A stretch of 34,456 nucleotides of DNA from positions 1-34,456 of the forward strand of contig DUNT01000003.1 of the NCBI GenBank assembly GCA_012839205.1, given 5' to 3'. Of the stretch, positions 24,350-32,800 are shown piece after piece. The notes beneath the pieces were generated by a model. That model saw only the letters and a list, made by a program, of their open reading frames with translations, was not told the DNA's origin and made no database searches. Source of the DNA: Clostridiaceae bacterium. GTDB taxonomy: Bacteria; Bacillota; Clostridia; DSM-8532. How positions within the stretch are numbered: the stretch's first letter is position 1; the number at the start of each line of letters is the position of its first letter. A program made the translations under genes and the position numbers.

Positions 24350-25045
24350 TTAATTATCCCCCATTGCCTTATACATTTCATAAGAATTAAGAACTTTTCT
24401 TACATAATTTTGTGTTTGGGTATATGGAGGAATATCTCCATATTTTCTTACTGCATTCGGGCCAGCGTTATAAGCCGCTAAGGCAAGTTTCAAATCGCCA
24501 TCAAAGGCTTTTAACTGGTAGTAAAGGTATTGGGTGCCCCCAAGAATATTCTGTTCAATATTATAGGCGTCAGTAACGCCAAGGCCTTCTGCTGTTCCCG
24601 GCATTAACTGCATAAGTCCCATAGCACCGGATGTGGAAAGGGCAAAGGGCTGAAATCCGGATTCTTCTTTAATAACAGCACGAATCAGTTCGGTCTCAAG
24701 ACCGAATTGTTTTGAATATGTATTGATAGCAGCATCTATCCTGGGCATAAGTTCTTGAATCTGGATTTGTGAGAGGCGGGGATAAACTGATTCATAGGAA
24801 CCGGAGACCAAAGGATATTTAGTTTTAGTGTTGATTGCGGTGGAAGGCTCAGCATCAATAACAGGTGCCGCTGACTCTGCTGATGCGGCGGCTGACTCAT
24901 AAGAAGCCGATGCTTTATTAAGCTCTTGGGCAAAGTCTGCAGAACTGCTGGAAGAGATATTCATTTTTATAGGCAATCGACTTTGAATCTCTGCAATTTT
25001 TTGTTTCATCAAAGCAGAGATGTTGGGGAAGTTTGGTATATTCAT
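24350..25045 (-). CDS. Lytic transglycosylase (SLT domain) without a signal peptide
   Basis: The C-terminal SLT domain (residues ~103-225) cleaves the MurNAc-GlcNAc bond of peptidoglycan to a 1,6-anhydro product. Its motifs are IRAVIKEESGF with the catalytic glutamate (E128), GAMGLMQLMPGTAEGLGV, NILGGTQYLYYQL and LALAAYNAGPNAVRKYGDIPPYTQTQNYV. Residues 1-100 are not a classical signal peptide: MNIPNFPNISALMKQKI is followed by a Ser/Ala-rich stretch with SSADFAQELNKAS. That recalls flagellar-type or otherwise exported hydrolases (inference). The minus-strand Shine-Dalgarno AAAGGTGAAGG precedes the ATG. It lies alone between two repeat arrays, convergent with tsaD and divergent from spoIIR. Confidence 0.92.
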   Translation of the reverse strand: MNIPNFPNISALMKQKIAEIQSRLPIKMNISSSSSADFAQELNKASASYESAAASAESAAPVIDAEPSTAINTKTKYPLVSGSYESVYPRLSQIQIQELMPRIDAAINTYSKQFGLETELIRAVIKEESGFQPFALSTSGAMGLMQLMPGTAEGLGVTDAYNIEQNILGGTQYLYYQLKAFDGDLKLALAAYNAGPNAVRKYGDIPPYTQTQNYVRKVLNSYEMYKAMGDN

Positions 25046-25105
25046 ATTCCTTCACCTTTCCTATTAATTATATCGGAACCATTGCTCTTTTTATAGAGTC
25101 CTTTT

Positions 25106-25344
25106 TGTCATTCTGGCACGCCTCTTGTCATTCTAAGAGCATCTCCTGTCATTATGCCGCACTTTTTGTTACTCAAGGCACATCTTCTGTCATTATGCCA
25201 TACCTTTTGTCATTCCTGGCACCCCTCCTGTCATTTTGAGCGCTCCTCATTTATCATTCTTCACACCCTGTTTGTCATTCTGAGCGCTCCTCATTTACCA
25301 TTCTTCACACCCCGTTTGTCATTCTGAGCGCCAGCGAAGAATCT
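25106..25344 (+). repeat. Array of ~21-bp TGTCATTCT units, ending in a palindromic copy
   Basis: Units start at 25106, 25126, 25147, 25167, 25188, 25208, 25229, 25252, 25273, 25296 and 25317, so the intervals are 20-23 bp. Each opens with TGTCATT or a one- to three-base variant. The last four full units form two near-identical 44-bp blocks (25230-25273 and 25274-25317). The end is a full palindrome: TGTCATTCTGAGCG (25317-25330) and CGAAGAATCT (25335-25344). It lies in the divergent gap between the lytic transglycosylase and spoIIR and makes a spurious ORF. Confidence 0.8.
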
Positions 25345-25523
25345 AATTTGAAAATTAATCTATTAATTCATTCCATGGGAAATTTGTCCGTTTGAATTGA
25401 ATTTGCATTTTCAGAGAATAATTGATATGTAAGTTTATTAATAAAACCTTTTAATTACCCCGAAATGGATAAACCAGCAGTTATCTACCAGCTAATACAG
25501 CACATAAAATGGATGGTGATTAG
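25345..25523 (+). other. Leader region of spoIIR
   Basis: This AT-rich stretch between the repeat array and spoIIR has no ORF. In other spore-formers spoIIR is a sigma-F gene. I looked for GYWTA and GGnnAnA elements and saw nothing I would call. Confidence 0.3.
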
Positions 25524-26228
25524 ATGATAATTAACAAAAAAAATATTCTTTCCGTTATGCGTAAAACCGGCTCAGTCATGCACTTTTTGTCTGTAGCCTC
25601 ACGTTTTATTTTTGTTATTCTGATTATATGCATAATATATGGAGGTGCTACCCAAAAACAAATATCGAATAATATTATAAGACTTCATATTGTAGCTAAC
25701 AGTGACTCAGCCATGGACCAGGATTTAAAACTGAAGGTCAGAGATGCTATTCTAAAGCATATGCAAGAAAAGTACCCTGATGGAGCTGCCCGGGAGGAAG
25801 CTGCCGCATACTTAAAAGACAGCCTGCCGTTAATTAAAGAAATTGCTGCAGGCATAATTAAAGAAAACGGTTCAGATATAGAAGTAAATGCACGATATGG
25901 CATATACTCCTTTCCAACTAAAGTATATGATGGACTGGCTCTTCCAGCCGGAATGTATGAGGCTGTCAGGGTTGAGTTAGGCTCTGCTCAGGGCCAGAAT
26001 TGGTGGTGTATAATGTTTCCACCCCTTTGCGTTGCTGATGCCAACAGCCTTAAAATGGATACCAATGCCATGAATCAGCTTAAAGAGGGTTTAGGTGATA
26101 ATAATTTCCGGCTTATAACCGACATAACCGAGAATAATAATGCACCTGTAAAGATTAAATTCCGTATCATTGAAATTGTGGAAGATTCCAAAATGCGTAT
26201 TGCAGATATTATAAATAATTTGTTTTAA
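25524..26228 (+). CDS. spoIIR: Stage II sporulation protein R
   Basis: SpoIIR is secreted by the forespore into the intermembrane space and triggers SpoIIGA to process pro-sigma-E in the mother cell. The 234 residues have an N-terminal membrane or signal segment (FIFVILIICIIYGGA, about residues 29-43). The family core follows: NNIIRLHIVANSDSAMDQDLK, LKVRDAIL, then GIYSFPTKVYDGLALPAG, MYEAVRVELGSAQGQNWWC and IMFPPLCVAD. The ATG at 25524 follows ATGGTGAT, a fair ribosome-binding site. Together with spoIIE this window holds both the forespore activation step (sigma-F) and the forespore-to-mother-cell signal. Confidence 0.95.
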   Translation: MIINKKNILSVMRKTGSVMHFLSVASRFIFVILIICIIYGGATQKQISNNIIRLHIVANSDSAMDQDLKLKVRDAILKHMQEKYPDGAAREEAAAYLKDSLPLIKEIAAGIIKENGSDIEVNARYGIYSFPTKVYDGLALPAGMYEAVRVELGSAQGQNWWCIMFPPLCVADANSLKMDTNAMNQLKEGLGDNNFRLITDITENNNAPVKIKFRIIEIVEDSKMRIADIINNLF

Positions 26229-26288
26229 TGTTGGATTAACCTCTGGTATAATTGCCATTAGTATTATAAATTTTGGAGGATTTGACTT

Positions 26289-26957
26289 GTGGGTATTGAA
26301 ATACTTTACGAGGATAATCATTTGCTTGTAGCTGTTAAGCCGCCCAATATACCTGTTCAGGGTGATATAAGCGGAGCTGCGGATCTATTAACCATTTTAA
26401 AGGAAGATGTTAAGATCCGATACAATAAGCCCGGAAATGTTTTTCTCGGGCTTGTACATAGACTGGACAGACCGGTTGGGGGAGTTATGGTCTTCGCCAG
26501 GACTTCCAAAGCTGCCTCAAGGCTTTCAGAACAAATCAGAAACCATCAAATGCAGAAGATATACCTTTGTGTGGTTCGAGGCTGCCCGGAGTCTTTGAAA
26601 GGGCGTCTGACCGATACACTCTTGAAAGATAGGGCCAAAAATGTTGTCAGCGTGGTAGAGCAGGGTACCCCCGGTGCCAAACAAGCTATATTGGATTATG
26701 AGGTATTAAAGAGCTCTCAAGGATTAAGCCTTATAAAGGTTAACCTGCTCACGGGCAGAAGTCACCAGATCAGAGTGCAAATGTCCAATAACAAAACACC
26801 ACTGGTAGGTGATAATAAATACGGATACCAGGGGGATATGAGGCATAAGCTGGCGCTATGGTCCCATCAAATTGGCATAAACCATCCTACAACAAAAGAG
26901 AGAATGCTGTTTACATCCTCTCCACCAAATCAATTCCCATGGACTCTCTTTACTTAA
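26289..26957 (+). CDS. RluA/RluD-family RNA pseudouridine synthase
   Basis: It converts specific uridines in rRNA or tRNA to pseudouridine. The 222 residues contain only the catalytic domain, with no S4 domain, shorter than RluD (~300). The start is IEILYEDNHLLVAVKPPNIPVQ. The catalytic aspartate is D60 in VHRLDRPVGGVMVFARTSKAA. KIYLCVVRG and the C-terminal LLTGRSHQIRVQMS are also typical. The start is GTG 26289, with GGAGG about 9 nt upstream. Its 3' end overlaps the convergent GyrI-like gene by 8 bp. The target uridine cannot be told from sequence. Confidence 0.93.
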   Translation: MGIEILYEDNHLLVAVKPPNIPVQGDISGAADLLTILKEDVKIRYNKPGNVFLGLVHRLDRPVGGVMVFARTSKAASRLSEQIRNHQMQKIYLCVVRGCPESLKGRLTDTLLKDRAKNVVSVVEQGTPGAKQAILDYEVLKSSQGLSLIKVNLLTGRSHQIRVQMSNNKTPLVGDNKYGYQGDMRHKLALWSHQIGINHPTTKERMLFTSSPPNQFPWTLFT

Positions 26958-27408
26958 CCGGAAATACTATTTTGGTTAAAAGTTCACTGTCAGGAACTTC
27001 ACCGGGTGTATTGAAATAGTACTCATATGCTATGCCGGTTGGGGTCAGTCCTTTTTCTTTCATCCAGGCACTGATGGCATCATATGCCGGTGACATTTCA
27101 GAATATGGGCCTTTGTACATGCCCTCAACATATTTGCCTTCTGGTAATTCGCCGGCTTTAATGTCGCCTCGTCCTTCAATTGGCCTGGACACTGGAAATC
27201 CCATTTCAACATCCAGGTTCTCCATATCCATGTTATAGTAAGCTGTAAACGGAGCTTCCTTCGGTTGCTCTCCCATTTCCTGCATATACATGGCAATCAT
27301 TCCGTATGCTTTGCCTATTTCTTCAGGCAGCTTAGAAATTGATGTTATTTTGCGGATTGATAGAACAGGCTGTGCTGCTTGTTGTTTCAAGGTAATTTGA
27401 TAATCCAT
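26950..27408 (-). CDS. GyrI-like small-molecule-binding domain protein
   Basis: This is a stand-alone GyrI-like/AraC-effector-binding domain of 152 residues: VLSIRKITSISKLPEEIGKAYGMIAMYM, FTAYYNMDMENLDVEMGFPV, and LPEGKYVEGMYKGPYSEMSPAYDAISAWM, then GIAYEYYFNTPGEVPDSELLTKIVFPV. The family folds as a pair of SHS2 repeats and binds or sometimes hydrolyses small molecules; it also forms the sensor half of drug-responsive regulators. There is no DNA-binding domain. GGAGGG precedes the ATG. It overlaps the pseudouridine synthase 3' end by 8 bp. An inverted repeat lies 46 bp upstream of the start. The ligand is unknown. Confidence 0.85.
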   Translation of the reverse strand: MDYQITLKQQAAQPVLSIRKITSISKLPEEIGKAYGMIAMYMQEMGEQPKEAPFTAYYNMDMENLDVEMGFPVSRPIEGRGDIKAGELPEGKYVEGMYKGPYSEMSPAYDAISAWMKEKGLTPTGIAYEYYFNTPGEVPDSELLTKIVFPVK

Positions 27409-27453
27409 TCTTATGCCCTCCTTAAGAATTTTTTTTAAGTATATCAGTCAATA

Positions 27454-27473
27454 CATGACATCTGCATGTCATG
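27454..27473 (-). promoter_or_regulatory. 8-bp inverted repeat upstream of the GyrI-like gene
   Basis: CATGACAT (27454-27461) and ATGTCATG (27466-27473) are exact reverse complements around CTGC, in the likely promoter region of the GyrI-like gene. It is a candidate operator; no -10/-35 pair is clear. Confidence 0.35.
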
Positions 27474-27583
27474 GTTCTTCAAAAGAATATTTTTTATATA
27501 TTTTTTTGATATGTCAGCCAGAGTTTTGCGCAGATAAAGAGCACCTCGCAACATAATACTGTACATATTTTACCATATGTTGT

Positions 27584-27621
27584 TTTATAAACAAAGAGAG
27601 GATGTATATAACATCCTCTCT
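27584..27621 (-). terminator. Intrinsic terminator of the alpha-2-macroglobulin-like gene
   Basis: AGAGAGGATGT (27595-27605) and ACATCCTCTCT (27611-27621) form a perfect 11-bp stem with a 5-nt loop. Read on the minus strand it is followed by TTGTTTATAAAAC. It lies 20 bp after the stop codon. Confidence 0.8.
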
Positions 27622-27640
27622 CTATAAAACTAAAATGGCT

Positions 27641-30600
27641 TTATGGCTCAATTACTATCTTTGTATCATCAATTGTAACGATACTGGACTTAACCATGGA
27701 GCCCTGGGCAATTGTACCTTCTGCAACGTACTGGCCGGGGCTGGCAACTCTTGCGTAGTATACCAGTGGCTGGGGCGGATTCTTTTCATCGTACTTGCCC
27801 ACTACAAAGGTAACCTTCTGGCCGTCAAACTGGCGGTACCAGCATCCCAATAAATCTCTCACTCCATAGCTCCAGGGATTATTCAAAGGCTTTAATCCTG
27901 CCGGTGCGTAATCGCTGATTTCGTAAGTGTTGTCAATTGCTGTCTTGTCAATGGTATAGGTAATTTCCACCTTGACCAGGTCATCGGCAGCAAAGGTTGT
28001 TTTTTCTTCACCGGTAGCAGCGTCATAGTATTTACGGCTCAGAGTAAGTCCGGAATCATTCTGTACATTATCGGTGAAAGAGCCGGTTAACAGGGATAAT
28101 ACAGATACATCACCGGTGACCTTTGTAATATTCATAATATTAATATTGATTGAAGGAATCTTGATAACTTCACAATAACCGTTTGAAAGCTCAACATTGT
28201 ATGTTTTTCCGCCCATATTATACGAAATAGATGCATTTGTATCAGGAAGGTTATTAACCATTTCAGACAGATACAAAACTTTTTCTACTCCCACATACTG
28301 GGTTTTTGAATAATTGTTTTGAACATATGCAAAGAGCTTTGAAGCATCAGGACTGTTTATCCTTGCGGCAAAAGCTGCTGCAAGAGCGGTTTGTCTGTAC
28401 GAGGTGTCGGTATCATTCTTCTTTATCTTAACCCGGATATATGGGTCCTTGCGCTCAAGCTCGGGAGCAATCCGTTTCATATAGATTTCGTTTGCCTTTG
28501 TAAGGTCGCCAAGGGCTTCATAGGCCATTCCTAAATAAATGTATTCGTCAAGAGTCAAGTTTTCCACCTGGGCTGCTCTGTTAAGATCAAGCAATACAGG
28601 CTCTCCCAGTTCGGCCAATGCAAACAGCGCAGCTGCCTGAACACCTTTCTCTGACATCACCGCATTATAGAAGTACATCTTAAGTGGCGCTGTGTCTATC
28701 ATATCCTTCAATAGCGGAGTTATGAGAGCTGTAAAGTTCATATCGCTTCCGGCGTAAGGAAGGATTCCATAACCGCCATCCTGGTTTTTGTATTCAGTGG
28801 GTTTGACCTCAATTGGCTCTACATAGTATGCGTCGTTCTTTATTAATTCCTTTATAAGCGACCTTGCATAGTTGGATACCAGTTTTTGGTCCAGGCGTTT
28901 TCCGTATTCCCATGCGAGATTGTGCAGAGCATTAATCAGGCTGCCTCTTCCGGAATCAGTAAAGATTAATGTGGTAATACCGCTGTTTCCGCCCTCCAAC
29001 TTCATGCCGGCATACACCTTATTTTCTATGGCTTTCTCAATGGTTCTGTAAGATTTATGAACAGTAATAGTCCGACTTAATGCATCAGCCATACCGGAAT
29101 CAGATCTGGCAGTCATTACAACCGTATATATTCCTTCCGAAAGGGCCGGTAGAGGCAGATTAACTCTTTCATAAACCTTAGTCTCTGCAGTCTGTTTATA
29201 CTCAGGCAACTCTTTTATTGTAAGCTCAAAAGCTACCTTCTCATTCTCGGCAAGTCCATCCCCATAGGCGGTTAAACCGACATAGGGCTTATCTCCCTCA
29301 AGATAATCAAGGCTTAATGCATCGTTTATAAAGAAGGGCATTGTAACCTTAGTGGACTGAATTTCTGAGCCTGCGAATAAATCTGCAGATACTGCGGCAG
29401 CTGCCAGACTAAATGATGTAACATTATCAGGCAATTTGAAGGTATAGGTTCCAAGTCCGTTAGGACTTAATGTAACTGTCTTAAACAATGCTGTATCCTT
29501 AAACTCTGAGCGGACCGTAACACTGTTTCCGTTTTCCAGGCCGGCAGGTGATTCCGGTGCTGCTGAAGGTGCCGGTACAGGCATAGCAGAATCTGCTGCT
29601 TTTGCCTCTTGTGTAACCGCCATATCAATACCGCCGGCAAGTCTTGTTGGCCCACCCGAATCATCACGGTTACTTGCCGAGCTTACGATTCCGTCGCCAA
29701 TCCAGCTGTAAAGCTGTTCTAAAGGATCAATATACTGACCTGAAAGCTTCAACAGGGCTTCGTCAACCAAGGAGATATTGACCTTTGCAGGTACGGGCTT
29801 TCCGTTAATATCAGTTGCCTCGATGATGATTGTCATATTATCTCCGGGTCTGTAAGCCTCTTTGTCGGTCTTAATGCTAAGGTCTATTTTCTTCTCACTG
29901 TAATCATAGGCTATAGAGGTGCTGGTTCTTATATATGTCTTTCCGTTAAAAGCTACACCATATAGATAATAATTGGGGGCATAATCTTCGGGGAAGGCCA
30001 TGCTTAAAGTCGGCTGATTCATAACCTGATAGTTTTGAATACCGTTTCTGGCTTCTACAAAGAGTGTGGGCATATCCTTTAAAGCCTCGTCTTTATTGTT
30101 AACGATTTGGACATTAACTGTTTCATTGGCTTTATAGAATTCCTTATCAGCTTTAAGCATGAAGTACTCATAATCAGAAGGATATCCTCTGTAACCGGAA
30201 TTGTTGTATATCCAGATTTCATTCTTAATAGTACGATTATTACCGTCCTGAGTAGTTAATTCGGCCATGTAATAGCCTTCATCACCTGGTTTAACCGAAA
30301 ACTCGTGGCGGGCAGTTCCGTTCCGGTCTGTTGTCAAGGTTACAGAACCGGCAGGAGTCCTCTTCTCACGGTATTCATATGTTTTTCTGACAACTTTGTT
30401 TATGGCATCGTATTCATCACCGGTTTCAATCTTTTCCCATGTTACGTGAACCAGGTTCAAACTCAGTTTCTGTCCGAAAACTGCTTTGCCCAGATAATTA
30501 TCGTTTGTGGTGTCATCATCATTTAAGGTATCCAGAACAACTTCATTTACAGTAAAATCTATAGTACCTTTATTGTTCTTAATCTCACCTTCGGACCTAA

Positions 30601-32629
30601 TATTTATATCGTTGGCGAAAACCCTGAAATTATGGTATTCATTAATTTCACCTGTTTCAGGGAATTTGGCACTGACATTTATACCGGTGTAAGATTCGCC
30701 CTGCATATTGGTATAATACTTTGGCGTGTGTTTAATTTCCAATATGCCGTTTTTATCAGTAACTCCCTGGCCGTTAATATTATCATTATAGCCGTTGATA
30801 TAATAGTTTAATGGCACATTTGCAACCGGGGTACCGTCAAAGAAGGAGGCTTTTACTATGAAGGTGATTTCCTCGCCTACAAACACAGCTTTTTTGTCTG
30901 ATGTGATTTCAAGTTTGTACTGTGGTTTTATATAGTTTTCAACTCTGAAATAGCTGCTTGAAAGGATTTTATCTCCATCTTTAACGGTAATGGTATATGA
31001 GCCGGGATCCAATTGCGGCAGCTTTATACTTCCTTCAAAAAATCCACCGTCAGTTTTCAGCTTCAGTGTTTCCAACGGATTTGACAGGAAGGGGAAAAAT
31101 CGTGACATAATACCTGATCCCATTGGGTAGTAGTAACCGCCGCTTGCAAGCTCAACGGTGATATCGTTAGGGTATGAGTCATCGATACGGCTCTTTACAA
31201 ATCCCCAGAATTCAACAGTGTCATCTGGCTTGTAAAGAGTACGATCAGTCTGGATATAACGCCAGTTCAGGCCTTCGTTGTTTCTATAAGTATCATAATA
31301 CGGATAGCCGGCATTAAGAATGCTTACTTTCCCATCAATGGTAGTTACTCTGTATAACTTCAGGGTAATGTCATTATCATCTTCATTTTGTTTGACATTT
31401 GGAATCTTCACAAGTCCTGAAGCGTCTGACAAAAACCCTTTACCCAGCTCAAAATCAAAAATTTCAGTACCTTTAACCGGTGCCTTTGTTTTTAAATTAT
31501 TAAGCCAGAAAAGAGTATTGTCTTTATCAGCAATTGTAAATGATGCTATGTCTGATATCTGTAAAAATGCTTGTGCAGAGAGATCCTGGATTGATAATTC
31601 CACCAAATAATACCCGTGCTCCAGAGGCTGTGGGAACATCATATATTTCTGCTGCCATCTCTGTAGATTAAAGCTCTGTTTAAATTCAAGCATATGTTCA
31701 AGTTCAGAGGTATCAATTCTATTTTTACTTGACGCATAATAAGCCCAATAAGGTGTTTCTTCTTTCTTTCTTATTGCCTTGACAAAATCGTCCAGGGTAT
31801 TGAATCTGTAGAGATTCAGGGTAACTTCAGCCGAATCAATTCTTTCTCTGAGATACAAATCAAAACCAATGGCAGGAATCTCGGTTGTACCATATTCAAT
31901 CCAGTTCCTGTTTATATATAGTTCTCCTTTGTAGGGGTCAGCAGTAACCCTTTCGTCAGGAGCGGTCTCAAAAGAGAAGGTATAGTCCTGGGCTAAGGAG
32001 ACAGATTTATCAGCAGCCGTAAGGCCTTTTTTTACAGTAACTGTGTAAATAGTTCCTGCTTTAAGCTCCTTCGGGATAAAGACGGTTGTATATCCGTTGG
32101 TCTCAAAGCGTCCGTCAACCTTAGGGGTAATTTCAAAATAATCAGAGATGTTTTCAACATCGGGATAGGTAAAATACAGCTCAATACCCGTATCTACCGG
32201 AACATTGGAAGACATATTATCAGGAAGGCTTCCAAGAACCGTAAAGTCCCGCTTTGTCTGAAATGCAAAGCTGACTGTATCGCCGGCTTTAGTTTTTATA
32301 TCAATATAATATACCTTGTTCTGCTCTAACGGCTCAGCCGGCTTTAAAATGAATCTACCTTCATCGGCAGGTATGATGCCAAACATCACGCCTCCTCTTA
32401 TAGATACATTTTCCTTTATATAATCTATGCTTAATCCAGATTGCGAGCTTAGTATAAACCCGCTATCCAGTAAGACTCCTGAAGCGTCCTGTTTCTCCGG
32501 TACAACTGAAAAACCGCTTCTATAGGTGTCGGCGGCAACCTTTGTTACCGGGGCAAGCGGGTTAGCCAGCCACATGACCGAAACACAAAGCGCCAGAATA
32601 AGGAAAATTGCCAGAGTTCTTTTCCACAT
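27641..32629 (-). CDS. Secreted alpha-2-macroglobulin-family protein lacking the thioester cysteine
   Basis: The 1662 residues start with a signal peptide (1-34, ending near KVAAD). Two Big_5/Ig-like modules follow (~35-225, e.g. NVPVDTGIELYFTYP), then macroglobulin beta-domains to ~950. A Pro/Ala-rich linker (VPAPSAAPESPAG, ~1020) precedes the A2M core (~1040: RSEFKDTALFKTVTLSPNG, LPDNVTSFSLAA). A helical thioester-domain-like region contains NQDGGYGIL (~1283), and a C-terminal beta domain closes it. Where relatives have YGCxEQ, this protein has EYGKRLDQ (~1241), so it cannot form the thioester bond. Bacterial A2Ms trap proteases outside the cell; a thioester-free form may trap mechanically or serve structurally. 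Minus-strand GAGGAGG precedes the ATG. No pbpC partner is adjacent. Confidence 0.9.
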   Translation of the reverse strand: MWKRTLAIFLILALCVSVMWLANPLAPVTKVAADTYRSGFSVVPEKQDASGVLLDSGFILSSQSGLSIDYIKENVSIRGGVMFGIIPADEGRFILKPAEPLEQNKVYYIDIKTKAGDTVSFAFQTKRDFTVLGSLPDNMSSNVPVDTGIELYFTYPDVENISDYFEITPKVDGRFETNGYTTVFIPKELKAGTIYTVTVKKGLTAADKSVSLAQDYTFSFETAPDERVTADPYKGELYINRNWIEYGTTEIPAIGFDLYLRERIDSAEVTLNLYRFNTLDDFVKAIRKKEETPYWAYYASSKNRIDTSELEHMLEFKQSFNLQRWQQKYMMFPQPLEHGYYLVELSIQDLSAQAFLQISDIASFTIADKDNTLFWLNNLKTKAPVKGTEIFDFELGKGFLSDASGLVKIPNVKQNEDDNDITLKLYRVTTIDGKVSILNAGYPYYDTYRNNEGLNWRYIQTDRTLYKPDDTVEFWGFVKSRIDDSYPNDITVELASGGYYYPMGSGIMSRFFPFLSNPLETLKLKTDGGFFEGSIKLPQLDPGSYTITVKDGDKILSSSYFRVENYIKPQYKLEITSDKKAVFVGEEITFIVKASFFDGTPVANVPLNYYINGYNDNINGQGVTDKNGILEIKHTPKYYTNMQGESYTGINVSAKFPETGEINEYHNFRVFANDINIRSEGEIKNNKGTIDFTVNEVVLDTLNDDDTTNDNYLGKAVFGQKLSLNLVHVTWEKIETGDEYDAINKVVRKTYEYREKRTPAGSVTLTTDRNGTARHEFSVKPGDEGYYMAELTTQDGNNRTIKNEIWIYNNSGYRGYPSDYEYFMLKADKEFYKANETVNVQIVNNKDEALKDMPTLFVEARNGIQNYQVMNQPTLSMAFPEDYAPNYYLYGVAFNGKTYIRTSTSIAYDYSEKKIDLSIKTDKEAYRPGDNMTIIIEATDINGKPVPAKVNISLVDEALLKLSGQYIDPLEQLYSWIGDGIVSSASNRDDSGGPTRLAGGIDMAVTQEAKAADSAMPVPAPSAAPESPAGLENGNSVTVRSEFKDTALFKTVTLSPNGLGTYTFKLPDNVTSFSLAAAAVSADLFAGSEIQSTKVTMPFFINDALSLDYLEGDKPYVGLTAYGDGLAENEKVAFELTIKELPEYKQTAETKVYERVNLPLPALSEGIYTVVMTARSDSGMADALSRTITVHKSYRTIEKAIENKVYAGMKLEGGNSGITTLIFTDSGRGSLINALHNLAWEYGKRLDQKLVSNYARSLIKELIKNDAYYVEPIEVKPTEYKNQDGGYGILPYAGSDMNFTALITPLLKDMIDTAPLKMYFYNAVMSEKGVQAAALFALAELGEPVLLDLNRAAQVENLTLDEYIYLGMAYEALGDLTKANEIYMKRIAPELERKDPYIRVKIKKNDTDTSYRQTALAAAFAARINSPDASKLFAYVQNNYSKTQYVGVEKVLYLSEMVNNLPDTNASISYNMGGKTYNVELSNGYCEVIKIPSININIMNITKVTGDVSVLSLLTGSFTDNVQNDSGLTLSRKYYDAATGEEKTTFAADDLVKVEITYTIDKTAIDNTYEISDYAPAGLKPLNNPWSYGVRDLLGCWYRQFDGQKVTFVVGKYDEKNPPQPLVYYARVASPGQYVAEGTIAQGSMVKSSIVTIDDTKIVIEP

Positions 32630-32800
32630 GTTATATACCTCCTCATTATTTTTAAAAAAAATAGTATTTATGTTATTAGACGTAATAAAACGAAAATGGT
32701 TTGTAATTTCACTTTATATTATATAAGATTTATACAAAACACTGGACAAAATTTTCTAAGAGTATTACATTAATAAAAAACAGAAATGCGAGGTTGGTTT

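Noticed and set aside
25033-25239. 68-residue ORF on the plus strand
   Set aside because: It is the repeat array read in frame and overlaps the start of the lytic transglycosylase; it has no sensible ribosome-binding site or protein-like composition.
25106-25344. CRISPR array
   Set aside because: The repeated word is short (about 9 bp) and drifting, the units are ~21 bp with no unique full-length spacers, and no cas genes are present.
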